Source: an uncultured Lachnospiraceae bacterium | Lineage (GTDB): Bacteria > Bacillota > Clostridia > Lachnospirales > Lachnospiraceae | Assembly (NCBI GenBank): GCA_947167155.1 | Contig: CAMVHB010000005.1 | Location: 1-64,000 of the forward strand | Direction of reading: 5' to 3' | DNA: 64,000 nt | Part shown: in pieces, positions 16,831-26,620 of the stretch | Numbering within the stretch: the stretch's first letter is position 1 | How the letters are laid out: every line of letters begins with the position of its first letter | Translations under genes and position numbers: made by a program | Notes under the pieces: model-generated | What the model was told of the DNA's origin: nothing | Databases searched by the model: none | What the model saw: the letters and a program-made list of their open reading frames with translations, nothing else

Positions 16831-17529
16831 ATGGACGAAAACACAAAAATAATAGAACTGAAAAAGACCATTCTTTCAGACAATGATTCGGACGCAGAGG
16901 ATCTTCGCGCCTTTCTTCGCGAAAAAAAGATATTCTATATCAACCTCATGTCATCGCCGGGCTCCGGAAAGACCACAACTCTTCTTTCCCTGATCCCCGT
17001 ACTTACGGAAAAGTACAAAAGAAAAGTATTTGTAATGGAAGCTGATATCGATTCCGATGTGGATATGAAGACCATTCTTTCTTCAGGAACCCATGCAGTA
17101 CAGCTTCATACGGGCGGGATGTGCCATCTTGACGCTGAAATGAGCCGTCAGGGACTTCTCGCGCTCACAAAAAACGAAGACTATGATGAGCTTTTTGGCA
17201 GCATCGTCTTTCTTGAAAATGTAGGAAACCTTGTCTGCCCTGCGGAATTTGACACGGGCGCACATCTCGATCTTGTGATCCTCTCCGTTCCCGAGGGAGA
17301 CGACAAGCCGCTCAAATACCCTCTTGTATTTGAAAAAACAGATGCGGTACTCATAAACAAGATCGATGCCGAAAGCGCCTTTGATTTTTCCCGCGAAAGA
17401 GTTCTCGAAAATATCAGGAAAAGAAACGAAAAGGAAGAAGTCTTTTTCATATCGGCAAAGACGGGTGAAGGAATAGAAAAAGCTGCACAGTTCATCTCAA
17501 AGGAAGCCGGAAAAGTGCTTGATCAGTGA
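16831..17529 (+). CDS. hypB: HypB-like nickel-insertion GTPase
   Basis: 232 aa of the HypB/UreG SIMIBI family: P-loop MSSPGSGKTT (~40-49), the EADIDSDVD switch, the metal-site motif GGMCHLDAEM, ENVGNLVCPAEFD, and NKID as the guanine-specificity motif. HypB inserts nickel into [NiFe] hydrogenase with HypA. The N-terminal Cys/His metal arm of some HypBs is absent. No hypA or hydrogenase gene lies in the window, so its client is unknown. ATG 16831 is used because GGAGG lies seven to eight bases before it; the longer frame runs back into the VTC gene. Confidence 0.88.
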   Translation: MDENTKIIELKKTILSDNDSDAEDLRAFLREKKIFYINLMSSPGSGKTTTLLSLIPVLTEKYKRKVFVMEADIDSDVDMKTILSSGTHAVQLHTGGMCHLDAEMSRQGLLALTKNEDYDELFGSIVFLENVGNLVCPAEFDTGAHLDLVILSVPEGDDKPLKYPLVFEKTDAVLINKIDAESAFDFSRERVLENIRKRNEKEEVFFISAKTGEGIEKAAQFISKEAGKVLDQ

Positions 17530-17535
17530 AGAAAA

Positions 17536-17564
17536 GGCCGGGCGAAATGCCCGGTCTTTTTTAT
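17536..17564 (+). terminator. Terminator after hypB (probably bidirectional)
   Basis: GC-rich stem CCGGGC/GCCCGG (17538-17543 with 17549-17554) with a five-base loop, followed by a T run on the plus strand. The minus strand also has a T-rich tail, so it may serve the convergent nucleoside kinase gene as well. Confidence 0.85.
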
Positions 17565-19270
17565 TATACTGAAAAACTTGAGCCGCCGATAAACTCCCTT
17601 ATAAGGGAGTTCCTCGGGATATCCTCCGTAGGAATAGGAAGAAAATAATCCAGAAGCTTCTTCAAGCGCTTTGCTTCCATGTACTCCTCACAGTCCCTTG
17701 GTACCGAAAAGAGCTCAGGCATGGCATATATCCTCATGACTGCCATTTCATAGATCAACGCTGAATTGAAAAATGCATCCGCGCTGTCCTGGAAGGGAAA
17801 GATATTTTTTTCCTCTCCCCTTCGGACCGAATCCCACATTGCTATGGTATCCTTTGCGCAGGTCCCGCGGGTACGCGCGTCCCGGACTATTCGGCGTATC
17901 AGCCGCCCGTCTGCGGTCGAAAGGGGATTGTGCTCATCTATCGCAAGCTGAGTCAGTGCTGAAATATATATCCTGTACTTTGACTCCCGGGGAAGCGAAT
18001 ATGAAAGCTTGTCATTAAGACCATGTATACCCTCTATCACAAGCACGTCACCCTTCGAAAGTTTCATGCTGCGGCCCTTGTACTCTCTCCTTCCCGTCTT
18101 GAAATTGAAGGTAGGAAGTTTGACCTCATCTCCTCTCAGAAGGAGTGACATATCGAAATTGAAAAGTTCCACGTCAAGGCACTCAAGGGCTTCAAAATCA
18201 ATCTCTCCATATTCATCCACCGGCATAATGTCGTGGTCATTATAATAATCATCGAGAGGGAAGGGATGAGGTGTAAGCCCCAATGCCCGAAGCTGCACCG
18301 AAAGCCTGTGGGAGAATGTGGTCTTCCCGGAGGAGGAAGGTCCGGCTATCATTACAAAACGCCTGTCCTTCTCCTTTGCTATGTCGCGGGCCAGAGAACC
18401 AATCTTCTCCTCCATCAGGGCTTCCTGCATGGCAATGATCTCCTGTGTCCTTCCTGCAACTATCGCATCATTTAAGGCGCCCACAGTTCTGATCTTTAGG
18501 AGGCTGCTCCAGTCTGCCGACTGCCGAAGCACGGTATAGAGCTTTTCATAGGGTGAAAATTCGGGAACGTTGTCCGGTTCCTTTTTCGGATAAAGGAGCA
18601 CAAAGCCGTCTTTGTATTTTTCGAGGCGGAAATATTTGAGCAATCCGGTACGCGGCACCATATAACCGTAAAAATAATCCTTCGTATCTGAAAGCTCATA
18701 AATGTTCGTGATCGAGCTGTTTCGATAATTAAGAAGCGATTCCTTTGAAAGCATTCCGTGATCCTTGAAGATCGCCCGTGCAATTCTTGTCGGAACAGGT
18801 TTTTTCTCAATCTTTAAGTCTTCTTCGACTATCAGACGCATCTGATCCGAAAGCTTCGAAAGGAAATCCTCCGTTATCTCAAAATCCCCGTCTGACATGC
18901 AAAAATAACCATTTCCAAGAGAAAACATGACATAGATATCAGGTATCTTTGAAAGGTCTTCTCCGGTATTCCCCGTATCAGCACCAAATTCCCCTTTTTT
19001 TACAAGGTCATCCAGGGCCTTTTGCATAAGAAAGATAAGACTCCTTCTGTATGCAAGCCTGCCGTCCTTGTCACGTCCTGTAAGGAAGCGGATCTCACAG
19101 TCATCTGTCACCGGCTCAAAAAGTTCTGTCAGTCTGTTTCCCACGATGGCTATGAGGACATCATTCTCCTTGTCCCCATACTTGTCCGCAAGGTCGGAAA
19201 GCAGAGTCCCCTTCTCTGCCTTTACTTCCCTGCCATCTATCTTCAGGTTCAGAATCTCATTTCCTGTCAT
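17564..19270 (-). CDS. Two-domain nucleoside kinase (uridine-kinase-like, with TGS-like N-terminus)
   Basis: 568 aa. The N-terminal ~60 residues resemble a TGS/ubiquitin-like fold (LNLKIDGREVKAEKGTLLSDLA), followed by a threonyl-tRNA-synthetase-editing-like region. The C-terminal ~290 residues are a P-loop kinase: GPSSSGKTTFSHRL, PLDDYYND, LVIEGIHGL and RRIVRDARTRG, as in uridine kinase/phosphoribulokinase. Such ~550-aa fusions are widespread in clostridia; the substrate is not settled. ATG 19270 is chosen, with a purine-rich GGGGGA before it; an ATG at 19285 also exists. It is the last gene of the dgt-dnaG-rpoD-trmK-nif3 directon. Confidence 0.82.
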   Translation of the reverse strand: MTGNEILNLKIDGREVKAEKGTLLSDLADKYGDKENDVLIAIVGNRLTELFEPVTDDCEIRFLTGRDKDGRLAYRRSLIFLMQKALDDLVKKGEFGADTGNTGEDLSKIPDIYVMFSLGNGYFCMSDGDFEITEDFLSKLSDQMRLIVEEDLKIEKKPVPTRIARAIFKDHGMLSKESLLNYRNSSITNIYELSDTKDYFYGYMVPRTGLLKYFRLEKYKDGFVLLYPKKEPDNVPEFSPYEKLYTVLRQSADWSSLLKIRTVGALNDAIVAGRTQEIIAMQEALMEEKIGSLARDIAKEKDRRFVMIAGPSSSGKTTFSHRLSVQLRALGLTPHPFPLDDYYNDHDIMPVDEYGEIDFEALECLDVELFNFDMSLLLRGDEVKLPTFNFKTGRREYKGRSMKLSKGDVLVIEGIHGLNDKLSYSLPRESKYRIYISALTQLAIDEHNPLSTADGRLIRRIVRDARTRGTCAKDTIAMWDSVRRGEEKNIFPFQDSADAFFNSALIYEMAVMRIYAMPELFSVPRDCEEYMEAKRLKKLLDYFLPIPTEDIPRNSLIREFIGGSSFSV

Positions 19271-19288
19271 AGCATGATCCCCCATTCC

Positions 19289-20065
19289 TCACAGCTCGTG
19301 ATAAGGCAGCTTATCAGGAGCTGTGACTATTTCAAGCGAACCCGTATTTCCCTTCAGGAAGAGAGATACATATTCGACAAAAAAGCGCTCCATTCCATAA
19401 TGCCCGGCATCTATCACCCCTATGCCCTTTTCCACCGCATCAAGCCCGCTGTGATGATCGATGTCACCTGTTATATATACATCCGCTCCCTGGGCTATGG
19501 CTTTGTCTATATCGCTCTTCCCGGAGCCCGGAAGGAAGGATACGATCCGAACCTTCATCGAAAGGTCGCCGAAAACCCTTATAGTTCCAAGTGAAAGCGC
19601 ATCCTTTACCATCAGGGAAAAGCCCTCAAGCGTCATCTCATCGGGCAGATGACAGGTCATACCGATGCCCTTTTCGGGATCATCCTTTGAGGTAAGAAGG
19701 ACAATTCCTTCAGGTAGAGAAAGTTTTTTCCTTACTATCCCGCTCATAAGTGCAGCATCAAAATTTGTATGCATGCAAAAGAACGCGATATTATTTTTGA
19801 TCAAATTCATCACCCGACGTCCTACAAAGTTGCTGTCGGTGACATCCTTCACACTTTTGAAAATGAGCGGGTGATGGGTGATCAGCATATCGGCTTCATG
19901 CCTTATCGCATCTTCTATGACGGGTGTTGTAGCATCAAGCGCTATATAGACCTTTTTCACATCAGAAGAAGAATCTCCGACCAAAAGTCCCGTATTGTCC
20001 CAATCCTCGGCAAGAGACTTCGGGCATTCGTTTTCAAGAAGCTTTACTATTTCAGATACTTTCAT
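19289..20065 (-). CDS. Nif3-like dinuclear metal-centre protein
   Basis: 258 aa, cytosolic. It has the Nif3/YqfO motifs: AEDWDNTGLLVGD near the start, LITHHPLIF (metal-binding His pair), the HTNFD motif, and GDIDHH plus DAGHYGMER near the end. The family is often labelled GTP cyclohydrolase 1 type 2, but its true function is not settled. The start overlaps the trmK stop as ATGA and it has its own GGAGG site. Next to rpoD-trmK is its usual place in Firmicutes. Confidence 0.9.
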   Translation of the reverse strand: MKVSEIVKLLENECPKSLAEDWDNTGLLVGDSSSDVKKVYIALDATTPVIEDAIRHEADMLITHHPLIFKSVKDVTDSNFVGRRVMNLIKNNIAFFCMHTNFDAALMSGIVRKKLSLPEGIVLLTSKDDPEKGIGMTCHLPDEMTLEGFSLMVKDALSLGTIRVFGDLSMKVRIVSFLPGSGKSDIDKAIAQGADVYITGDIDHHSGLDAVEKGIGVIDAGHYGMERFFVEYVSLFLKGNTGSLEIVTAPDKLPYHEL

Positions 20066-20547
20066 TCAAGACCTCCAAAATGAGTCCTTATCAGAATATA
20101 ATTCTTCTCTCTTTCAATGAGTTCCCTCTCTTCATCAATTTCAAAGCCCTTTTCAAGAAGAAAGGAAAGCAGTTTTTCGGGGTGCCTTTGCGGACCAAGA
20201 ACAAGAACCTGTGCGCTTTTTGCCTTCTGAAGAGACGCATCTATGATGTCCCTGATATTTTCTCCTCCCATACCTGTGATCACAATGACATCATCACAGG
20301 AAACATCTACGCAGGAAAGACCGTCTGAGAGCAGGCATTCGATCATACCGGAAAGTCCTTCCTTTTTGACATTTGCTTTTGCTCTTTCAAGCGGTCCTTT
20401 TTCTATATCACAGGCCATCCCCTTGTTTGCCTTTTTTGAGGTCACGACCGATATCGGCACCTTCGCGTGATCTGTTCCGATATCGATCAAAGTATCACAG
20501 GAAGGAACCATATCGCATATCTCTTTCAGCCTTTTTGAAAGCCTCAT
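20062..20547 (-). CDS. trmK: TrmK, tRNA (adenine-22-N1)-methyltransferase, short form
   Basis: 161 aa. Class I methyltransferase: SAM loop [12 protein letters not shown], acidic D in [12 protein letters not shown], and the TrmK motif [10 protein letters not shown], then [12 protein letters not shown]. TrmK methylates N1 of A22 in tRNA Ser/Tyr. As I recall, the Bacillus enzyme is about 230-240 aa with a C-terminal coiled-coil domain; here the protein stops right after the catalytic domain ([11 protein letters not shown]). Both ends overlap their neighbours by four bases (ATGA), so it is tightly coupled and the short length is not an artefact of start choice. Confidence 0.85.
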   Translation of the reverse strand: MRLSKRLKEICDMVPSCDTLIDIGTDHAKVPISVVTSKKANKGMACDIEKGPLERAKANVKKEGLSGMIECLLSDGLSCVDVSCDDVIVITGMGGENIRDIIDASLQKAKSAQVLVLGPQRHPEKLLSFLLEKGFEIDEERELIEREKNYILIRTHFGGLE

Positions 20548-21917
20548 TCAAGATAATCCTTAAGCTTCCTGCTCCTTGACGGGTGGCGGAGCTTCCGAAG
20601 AGCCTTTGCCTCGATCTGCCTTATTCTTTCTCTTGTGACATTGAATTCCTTCCCGACCTCCTCAAGGGTGCGGCTCCTTCCGTCTTCAAGTCCGAAACGA
20701 AGGATGAGAACCTTCTGTTCTCTTTCGGTAAGAGTTGAAAGCACTTCTGAGAGCTGTTCCTTCAAAAGTGTAAAGGTGGCTGCGTCCGCAGGTACGGGAA
20801 CATTCTCATCCTGGATGAAATCGCCGAGATGCGAATCCTCTTCCTCGCCGATCGGAGTTTCCAGAGAGACGGGCTCCTGGGATATCTTTATTATCTCTCT
20901 TACCCGCTCTACAGGAAGTTCCATCTTCTCAGCTATCTCATCGGGGGTAGGCTCTCTCCCAAGCTCCTGAAGGAGCTGACGGGATACCCTTATAAATTTG
21001 TTGATGGTCTCAACCATATGGACGGGTATCCTGATGGTACGTGCCTGGTCAGCTATGGCGCGGGTTATAGCCTGACGTATCCACCAGGTGGCGTAGGTCG
21101 AGAACTTGTAGCCCTTTGTATAATCGAATTTTTCAACAGCCTTGATGAGACCGAGGTTACCCTCCTGTATGAGATCAAGGAAGAGCATACCACGCCCCAC
21201 ATAACGCTTTGCGATGGAGACCACGAGACGAAGGTTTGCTTCACAAAGCTTCTGTTTTGCCCTTTCTCCCTCAGGGCCACCATTTTCCATCTTCTGAGCC
21301 AGTTCGACTTCCTCATCCGCAGTCAGGAGGGGCACCTTTCCTATCTCTTTCAGGTACATCCTTACGGGATCCTCGACGGATACATTCTCGGGAACTGAGA
21401 GGTCTATCTTCTCCGGCTCTATGTCATCATCGGTCTCCGCCATGATGATGTCGTCATCAATATCATCATCGGTCCGAAGTACATCGATCTTTGACCTCTC
21501 AAGGAAGGTCACTATCTTTGTGAACATCTCCGGATTCAGCTTTGTATCGGCGAAGAAGTCCACTACCTCCTGATATTCAAGAACGTTGTTCCTCTTGTGT
21601 GCGAGAGAAAGAAGGTCTGAAAGCTTCTTTTCAAAATGGACTACCTTTTCATCTCCGACTTCTTCCGTCTTTTCTCCCTTTTGATCGGCTGTTTTTTCGG
21701 GAGTCTTTTTCTGATCGGCATTCTTAATCAATGCCTTCTTTTCAGAGCTCTTCTTTACGGTCTCCTCCTCAGCCTTTTTTGCGGGAGCTTTCTTTGCGGG
21801 AGCCTTCTCCTCTTTCTTTACAGGAGCTTTCCCCGCTTTTTTCGCGGGAGCCTTTTTCAAAGACTCCTTCTTTACTTCCTTCTCCTCATCAAGCTTTGCT
21901 TCTTTTTTTGCAGCCAT
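20544..21917 (-). CDS. rpoD: RNA polymerase primary sigma factor
   Basis: 457 aa. Regions 2-4 are intact: [32 protein letters not shown] (2.3/2.4; split here as [12 protein letters not shown] and [10 protein letters not shown]), region 3, and the 4.2 helix-turn-helix [20 protein letters not shown]. The first ~85 residues form a Lys/Ala/Pro-rich tail with AKKAP-like repeats ahead of region 1.1. The frame is open to 22016 in dnaG, but ATG 21917 has AGAGGTGAGAGA before it. It follows dnaG by 13 bases in the classical macromolecular-synthesis order. Confidence 0.95.
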   Translation of the reverse strand: MAAKKEAKLDEEKEVKKESLKKAPAKKAGKAPVKKEEKAPAKKAPAKKAEEETVKKSSEKKALIKNADQKKTPEKTADQKGEKTEEVGDEKVVHFEKKLSDLLSLAHKRNNVLEYQEVVDFFADTKLNPEMFTKIVTFLERSKIDVLRTDDDIDDDIIMAETDDDIEPEKIDLSVPENVSVEDPVRMYLKEIGKVPLLTADEEVELAQKMENGGPEGERAKQKLCEANLRLVVSIAKRYVGRGMLFLDLIQEGNLGLIKAVEKFDYTKGYKFSTYATWWIRQAITRAIADQARTIRIPVHMVETINKFIRVSRQLLQELGREPTPDEIAEKMELPVERVREIIKISQEPVSLETPIGEEEDSHLGDFIQDENVPVPADAATFTLLKEQLSEVLSTLTEREQKVLILRFGLEDGRSRTLEEVGKEFNVTRERIRQIEAKALRKLRHPSRSRKLKDYLE

Positions 21918-21930
21918 TCTCTCACCTCTT

Positions 21931-23757
21931 TTAAATGACAAACTCCGTTCTTTGTATGTCGGAAAGCTTCCTTCTTTCATCCATAAGGGCGTTGTAAACA
22001 TTTTCTGCGGAGTCACCGCCGTCCCCGGAAAGCAAGGCCATCCTTTCCTTTTTTATGCGAAGGAGTGCCTCTTTAAAGGCTTTCCCCCTCGCTTCACTGC
22101 TGTCATAATCCTCATCTGTAAAAGAAAATATCCTTCCAACCTCCTGCTGCCCCTTTTCATCAGGAAAGAGGCTGATCAGGCGGGCGGGATTTATCTCTCT
22201 TCCCGCCAGAATTTCATTTTTAAGAACTACATAAATATCCCTGTAGACACCGGGAAGATCCTCCTCTGCTATGTACAAAGATGACCTTTCAAGCATTCCG
22301 GGAACAGAGCAGAGATAATGAAGGAACATCCTGTATGTCTCTGCCATCCCCTTTGATATCCGCTCTTTTTGAAGTCCGGATCCTGTTTTGGAACTATTAT
22401 CTTCGTTTAAAGAAATAATGTTTTCGGTGTCAGGCGGAATGATCTTTCTCACCGGTTTCCTTGAAAGCACCTCTGACTCCTTTATAAGCAGATTCTTGAG
22501 ATCTCTCTCCGAAACATTGTATTTTTCTGCCACGGCTGAAAGATAAGCTCCCCTTTCAACTCCGGCTGAAAGCGTAAGCAGCATCCTTGCGACCTCTGAG
22601 AAGAAGCGCGTCTTCTCCCCGGGATCACGCAGATCATATCTTTCCGAAGCCTTCCGCACAGTAAAGAGAAAGCCATTCTCAGCCTCCTCTATACGCTTTT
22701 CAAATTCCTCTGCCGAAAGAGCCTTGATGAATTCATCAGGATCCTTGTAGGGTGAGAGGTTTATTACAAAGCAGTCAATATTAAATGCCCTGATCATCGG
22801 AACTGCCCGAACTGCCGCATTTGACCCTGCCTCATCGGAATCATAGCTGATATAGACCTTCTTGCCAAATCTCTTCATCAGGCTGCAATGCCCTTCTGTG
22901 AGAGCTGTGCCAAGGGAAGCGATCGCATTATCAAAGCCTGCCTGGTGGAGCGCTATGACATCCATATAGCCCTCGCAGAGAATGAAATAATCCCTCTTTG
23001 TCCTCCTTGCGATAAAAAGACCGTACATATTCCGGCTTTTAAGAAAGATCTCACTTTCGGGGGAATTCACATATTTCGGCTTTCCGTCCCCCATCACTCT
23101 TCCGCCAAAGCCTATCACCTTTCCGTTCAGGTCCTGAATGGGGAACATCGCCCGGTTCCAGAAAAGATCATGAATACCCGTTTCCTCCTTGAAGGAAATG
23201 ATCCCGCTCTTTATCAAAAGCTCATCAGAAAAGCCCTTTCCCTTCAGATATTTGTAGAGATCGTCCCTGTATTTCCTGCTGTAGCCGAGGCCAAAGTTCT
23301 TCATGGTCTCATCGGAAAGTCCTCTGTCAGCAAAATATGAATAAGCATCCTTGCCTTCATCTGACCGAAGCGCATGATAAAAATAAATTGCCGCTTCCTT
23401 GTCTATACGCAGAAGCTGCTCCCTTGTTGATCTCTTCCTTCTCTCCTCCTCGGATTCCTCGCCCTCAGGAATAATGATCCCGACCCTCTCGGCAAGCACC
23501 CTGACAGACTCCGGAAATGTCATATTCTCATATTTCATGAGAAAAGTGAATACATTTCCGCTGGCATGACAGCCAAAGCAGTAAAACATCTGCCTTGACG
23601 GGCTCACTGAAAAGGAGGGCGTCTTCTCATTGTGAAAGGGACACAGCCCCATCAGTGTGCTGCCCTTCTTCTGGAGATGAATATAGCTCCCTATCACATC
23701 CTCTATGGGATTATTCTCACGGACGCTTTCGATTGTCTCATCAGGGATCAATGCCAT
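21931..23757 (-). CDS. dnaG: DNA primase
   Basis: 608 aa. N-terminal CHC2 zinc finger ([13 protein letters not shown]...CFGC), the TOPRIM core with EGYMDVIAL and YDSDEAG, and a C-terminal DnaB-interacting helical domain. It makes the RNA primers at the replication fork. Its ATG overlaps the dgt stop (TGATG), indicating coupling. Order dgt-dnaG-rpoD is typical for the group. Confidence 0.97.
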   Translation of the reverse strand: MALIPDETIESVRENNPIEDVIGSYIHLQKKGSTLMGLCPFHNEKTPSFSVSPSRQMFYCFGCHASGNVFTFLMKYENMTFPESVRVLAERVGIIIPEGEESEEERRKRSTREQLLRIDKEAAIYFYHALRSDEGKDAYSYFADRGLSDETMKNFGLGYSRKYRDDLYKYLKGKGFSDELLIKSGIISFKEETGIHDLFWNRAMFPIQDLNGKVIGFGGRVMGDGKPKYVNSPESEIFLKSRNMYGLFIARRTKRDYFILCEGYMDVIALHQAGFDNAIASLGTALTEGHCSLMKRFGKKVYISYDSDEAGSNAAVRAVPMIRAFNIDCFVINLSPYKDPDEFIKALSAEEFEKRIEEAENGFLFTVRKASERYDLRDPGEKTRFFSEVARMLLTLSAGVERGAYLSAVAEKYNVSERDLKNLLIKESEVLSRKPVRKIIPPDTENIISLNEDNSSKTGSGLQKERISKGMAETYRMFLHYLCSVPGMLERSSLYIAEEDLPGVYRDIYVVLKNEILAGREINPARLISLFPDEKGQQEVGRIFSFTDEDYDSSEARGKAFKEALLRIKKERMALLSGDGGDSAENVYNALMDERRKLSDIQRTEFVI

Positions 23758-24788
23758 CAGTCAAGCTCTGCCTTCCAGGACTGAGGGATGAAATACTCCG
23801 TAAACTTCTGCGTCGCGAAATCGTCAGTCATCCCTGATATATAATCGCATACGATCCTGTCCTTCTGCTCATTTAATGCTTCACCTATCAAACGAAACTT
23901 CTGCGGCACAGCATCATAATGTCCCATGTAATAAAGAAAGAGCTCCTTTATCATCCGCTTTGCCTTTACTTCCTCACTCTTTGCGGTGGGATTCCTGTAG
24001 ACACTTGAAAAAAGAAATTCCCGAAGATGAAGCATTGCATCCATGCGTTCCTTTGACATTTTGATCACGGGAGAATCAGCACTTTCAGTGATCACATCAT
24101 GGATCAGTGTATTCAGTCGCTTTTTCACAGTCGTTCCGAGAACCTCCCTTATATCCTCGGGGATGTCCTCCTCTGAAATAATATGAGCCCTTATAGCATC
24201 ATCCACATCTGCATTCACATAAGCTATCTTGTCGGCAAGCCTCACCACCTGGCCTTCGAGAGTGCATGGGTTACCTTCGGTCTGATGGTTTCTGATCCCG
24301 TCTATGACTTCGTAGGTAAGGTTCAAGCCTTCTCCGTCCTTCTCAAGCTTTTCAACTATCCTGACTGACTGCTCTGAATGGATGAAACCTCCTCTGCAGA
24401 GCTCATTCAAAACCCCCTCCCCGCAATGTCCGAAGGGAGTATGACCAAGATCATGCCCGAGAGCTATTGCCTCTGTAAGATCTTCATTTAAGCGGAGAGC
24501 CTTTGCTATGGTCCTGGCATTCTGGGAAACCTCAAGGGTGTGGGAAAGCCTGGTCCTGTAATGATCTCCTTTGGGTGAGAGAAAGACCTGTGTCTTGTTC
24601 TTAAGCCTCCGAAAAGCCTTTGAATGAAGTATCCTGTCCCTGTCCCTCTGAAAGACAGGTCTGATATCGCACTGGGGCTCTATGCGCGCCCTGCCCTTTG
24701 AATCCTTTGAATGGGCTGCATAGGGCGAAAGATATTCATCCTCTATGGTCTCTGTCATCTCTCTGATCGTAATTTTTTCTACACCCAT
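23757..24788 (-). CDS. dgt: dGTP triphosphohydrolase-like HD protein
   Basis: 343 aa. HD-domain metal site: FRRLKNKTQVF, TRLSHTLEVSQ, ALGHDLGHTPFGHCGE, and a later Asp in RLADKIAYVNADVDD. This is the short dGTPase-like subfamily found upstream of dnaG in Firmicutes; it hydrolyses dNTPs to nucleoside plus triphosphate and tunes nucleotide pools. It starts three bases after the GT2 stop, so it is likely co-transcribed with the two glycosyltransferases as well as dnaG. Confidence 0.9.
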   Translation of the reverse strand: MGVEKITIREMTETIEDEYLSPYAAHSKDSKGRARIEPQCDIRPVFQRDRDRILHSKAFRRLKNKTQVFLSPKGDHYRTRLSHTLEVSQNARTIAKALRLNEDLTEAIALGHDLGHTPFGHCGEGVLNELCRGGFIHSEQSVRIVEKLEKDGEGLNLTYEVIDGIRNHQTEGNPCTLEGQVVRLADKIAYVNADVDDAIRAHIISEEDIPEDIREVLGTTVKKRLNTLIHDVITESADSPVIKMSKERMDAMLHLREFLFSSVYRNPTAKSEEVKAKRMIKELFLYYMGHYDAVPQKFRLIGEALNEQKDRIVCDYISGMTDDFATQKFTEYFIPQSWKAELD

Positions 24789-24791
24789 TTT

Positions 24792-26603
24792 TTAACTGTT
24801 CCCTTTCATTGCTTTTTTCTCAGTCAGTCCGTCATCGGGAAGCCCGATCTGAAAATTAACTCCGTTTTTGATGAGATTTGGATTGTAAAACGGATCCTTT
24901 TCCCGAAATGACGGATGCTTTTCATAGAGTTTTTCGAGTTCCTTTTCTCTGCGTGCCTCTTTCTCCGGTGCCTCATCCGTCCCTCGCGAAAGCGACTCAT
25001 AGTGAAGGAAGACGGCATCCGTGCGAAGAACATTGTAATAACCCTTTTCAAAGAGAGAAAAACAAAGATCGACATCATTATATGCTACCGGAAGAGCCTC
25101 ATCAAAGCCCCCGGCAGTTTCAAATTTCTCTTTCGAAACCATCAGACAGGCACCCGTGACCGCCAGGAAATTGTAATCCACCCTGTTCCTGTCAAAGTAA
25201 TGATGGACCTCGTCGCTCTGTCCTATAAGGGCGTGGGAGGGTCCTATAGAAAGGTTTATGATCCCGCAATGCTGGATCCCTTTTGAATCAGGATAGAGAA
25301 GCTTCGCCCCGACAGCCCCGGCATGGGGCAAAAGAGCCTGTCCCATCATCCTTTGAAGCGTCCCCTTTTGAAGAAGCTTCGTATCATCATTCAAAAATAA
25401 TAATAAATCGCCCTTTGCCGCTTTAGCTCCTTCGTTGCACATCTTTGAAAAGTTGAAATCATAGCGGTCATAAATATATTTTATATCCTTTTCCTTTGAA
25501 AAGCCTTCTATCTCCTGCCGTACCTCGTCATCGCTCCCGTTATCCACTATGATGATCTCAAAATTTTTGAGTTCCTCATTTTGAAGGGACTCTATGCAGC
25601 TTCGCAGAACGGAAGGATTGTTTTTTGAAGGGATAATGATCGAAAGAAAAGCTTCCTTTGGAACATCATATACCACCCTGACCTGGTAGGTTTCGGGAGA
25701 AAAATAAGCCTTTCCCTTTATCCCGCGCCTTTTGAGCGCCTCTTCCTTCAATTTTTTTGCACGGTCAAAGACATACTGTTTTGCATTTGGATCCTTTGCG
25801 GTCGAACCCCTTGTAGCCCTCCAGTGATAGAGCACCTTTGGAACATGTCCTATCCGCGCGTTTTCTGTTTTTTCAGTAAGCCGCATGAAAAGGTCATAGT
25901 CCTGCGCTCCGTCAAATTCAGAGCGAAGTCCTCCGGTCTCATTCAAAAGACTCCTTCTTACCGCTGAAAAGTGGTTTGTATACATGAGCGACATGAAGGT
26001 GTCAGGCGACCAGTCGGGCTTAAAGAAAGGCTCATATCGTCTTTTTGAATCTTCGGAAAGCTTATCCTCATCGGAATAGAGAATATCAGTATCGGGATGA
26101 TCCGAAAGATAGTCAAAGAATTCCATGAGGGCATGGGGTGAAAGCACATCATCACAGTCCATGAAACAGACGAAATCGCCCTTTGAATTTTTTATCGCAT
26201 CATTCGTGGCCTTTGATATCCCGCCATTTTCCTCCCTGAAGACGAGCTTTACCCGTTTGTCGTCTTTATAGCCTGACAGCGCTCTTTTTACTGCCGGATC
26301 AGTCGAGCAGTCATCCGACAGTATCAGCTCAAAGCTTTGATAATCTTGAGAAAGAACGGAATTTATGCACTCTCTTAATTCATTTATTCTGCAATTGTAT
26401 ACAGGTACGCAGACTGAAAAGAGAATTGATCCCTCCTTCTCTCTCTCGTCCCAGAGAAGAGGCTCTACCTCCTTCATGTATCTCCTGTACTCAAGAAACC
26501 TTCCGTAGAGCTTTCTGTGAAGATACTGCTTCACCACAGGAACAAAACCATAGCGCCTGACCTTTTCAAGACGCCTCTTTACTTTTGCCGAAAAATCAGA
26601 CAT
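24792..26603 (-). CDS. Tandem-domain GT2 glycosyltransferase
   Basis: 603 aa with two complete GT-A family 2 domains. Domain 1 (~50-285) begins SVCVPVYNC, with LSDDCS and the metal motif FMDCDD, then YSDEDKL. Domain 2 (~312-545) begins LSIIIPSKN, with IVDNGS, FLNDDT and the acceptor-loop YNDVDLCF. No membrane segment. Such tandem enzymes usually build rhamnan, O-antigen or cell-wall polysaccharide backbones, each domain adding one linkage. Paired with the homologous gene just upstream (17 bases apart). The sugar donors cannot be told from sequence. Confidence 0.88.
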   Translation of the reverse strand: MSDFSAKVKRRLEKVRRYGFVPVVKQYLHRKLYGRFLEYRRYMKEVEPLLWDEREKEGSILFSVCVPVYNCRINELRECINSVLSQDYQSFELILSDDCSTDPAVKRALSGYKDDKRVKLVFREENGGISKATNDAIKNSKGDFVCFMDCDDVLSPHALMEFFDYLSDHPDTDILYSDEDKLSEDSKRRYEPFFKPDWSPDTFMSLMYTNHFSAVRRSLLNETGGLRSEFDGAQDYDLFMRLTEKTENARIGHVPKVLYHWRATRGSTAKDPNAKQYVFDRAKKLKEEALKRRGIKGKAYFSPETYQVRVVYDVPKEAFLSIIIPSKNNPSVLRSCIESLQNEELKNFEIIIVDNGSDDEVRQEIEGFSKEKDIKYIYDRYDFNFSKMCNEGAKAAKGDLLLFLNDDTKLLQKGTLQRMMGQALLPHAGAVGAKLLYPDSKGIQHCGIINLSIGPSHALIGQSDEVHHYFDRNRVDYNFLAVTGACLMVSKEKFETAGGFDEALPVAYNDVDLCFSLFEKGYYNVLRTDAVFLHYESLSRGTDEAPEKEARREKELEKLYEKHPSFREKDPFYNPNLIKNGVNFQIGLPDDGLTEKKAMKGNS

Positions 26604-26620
26604 AAATCATTTCCTTTGCC

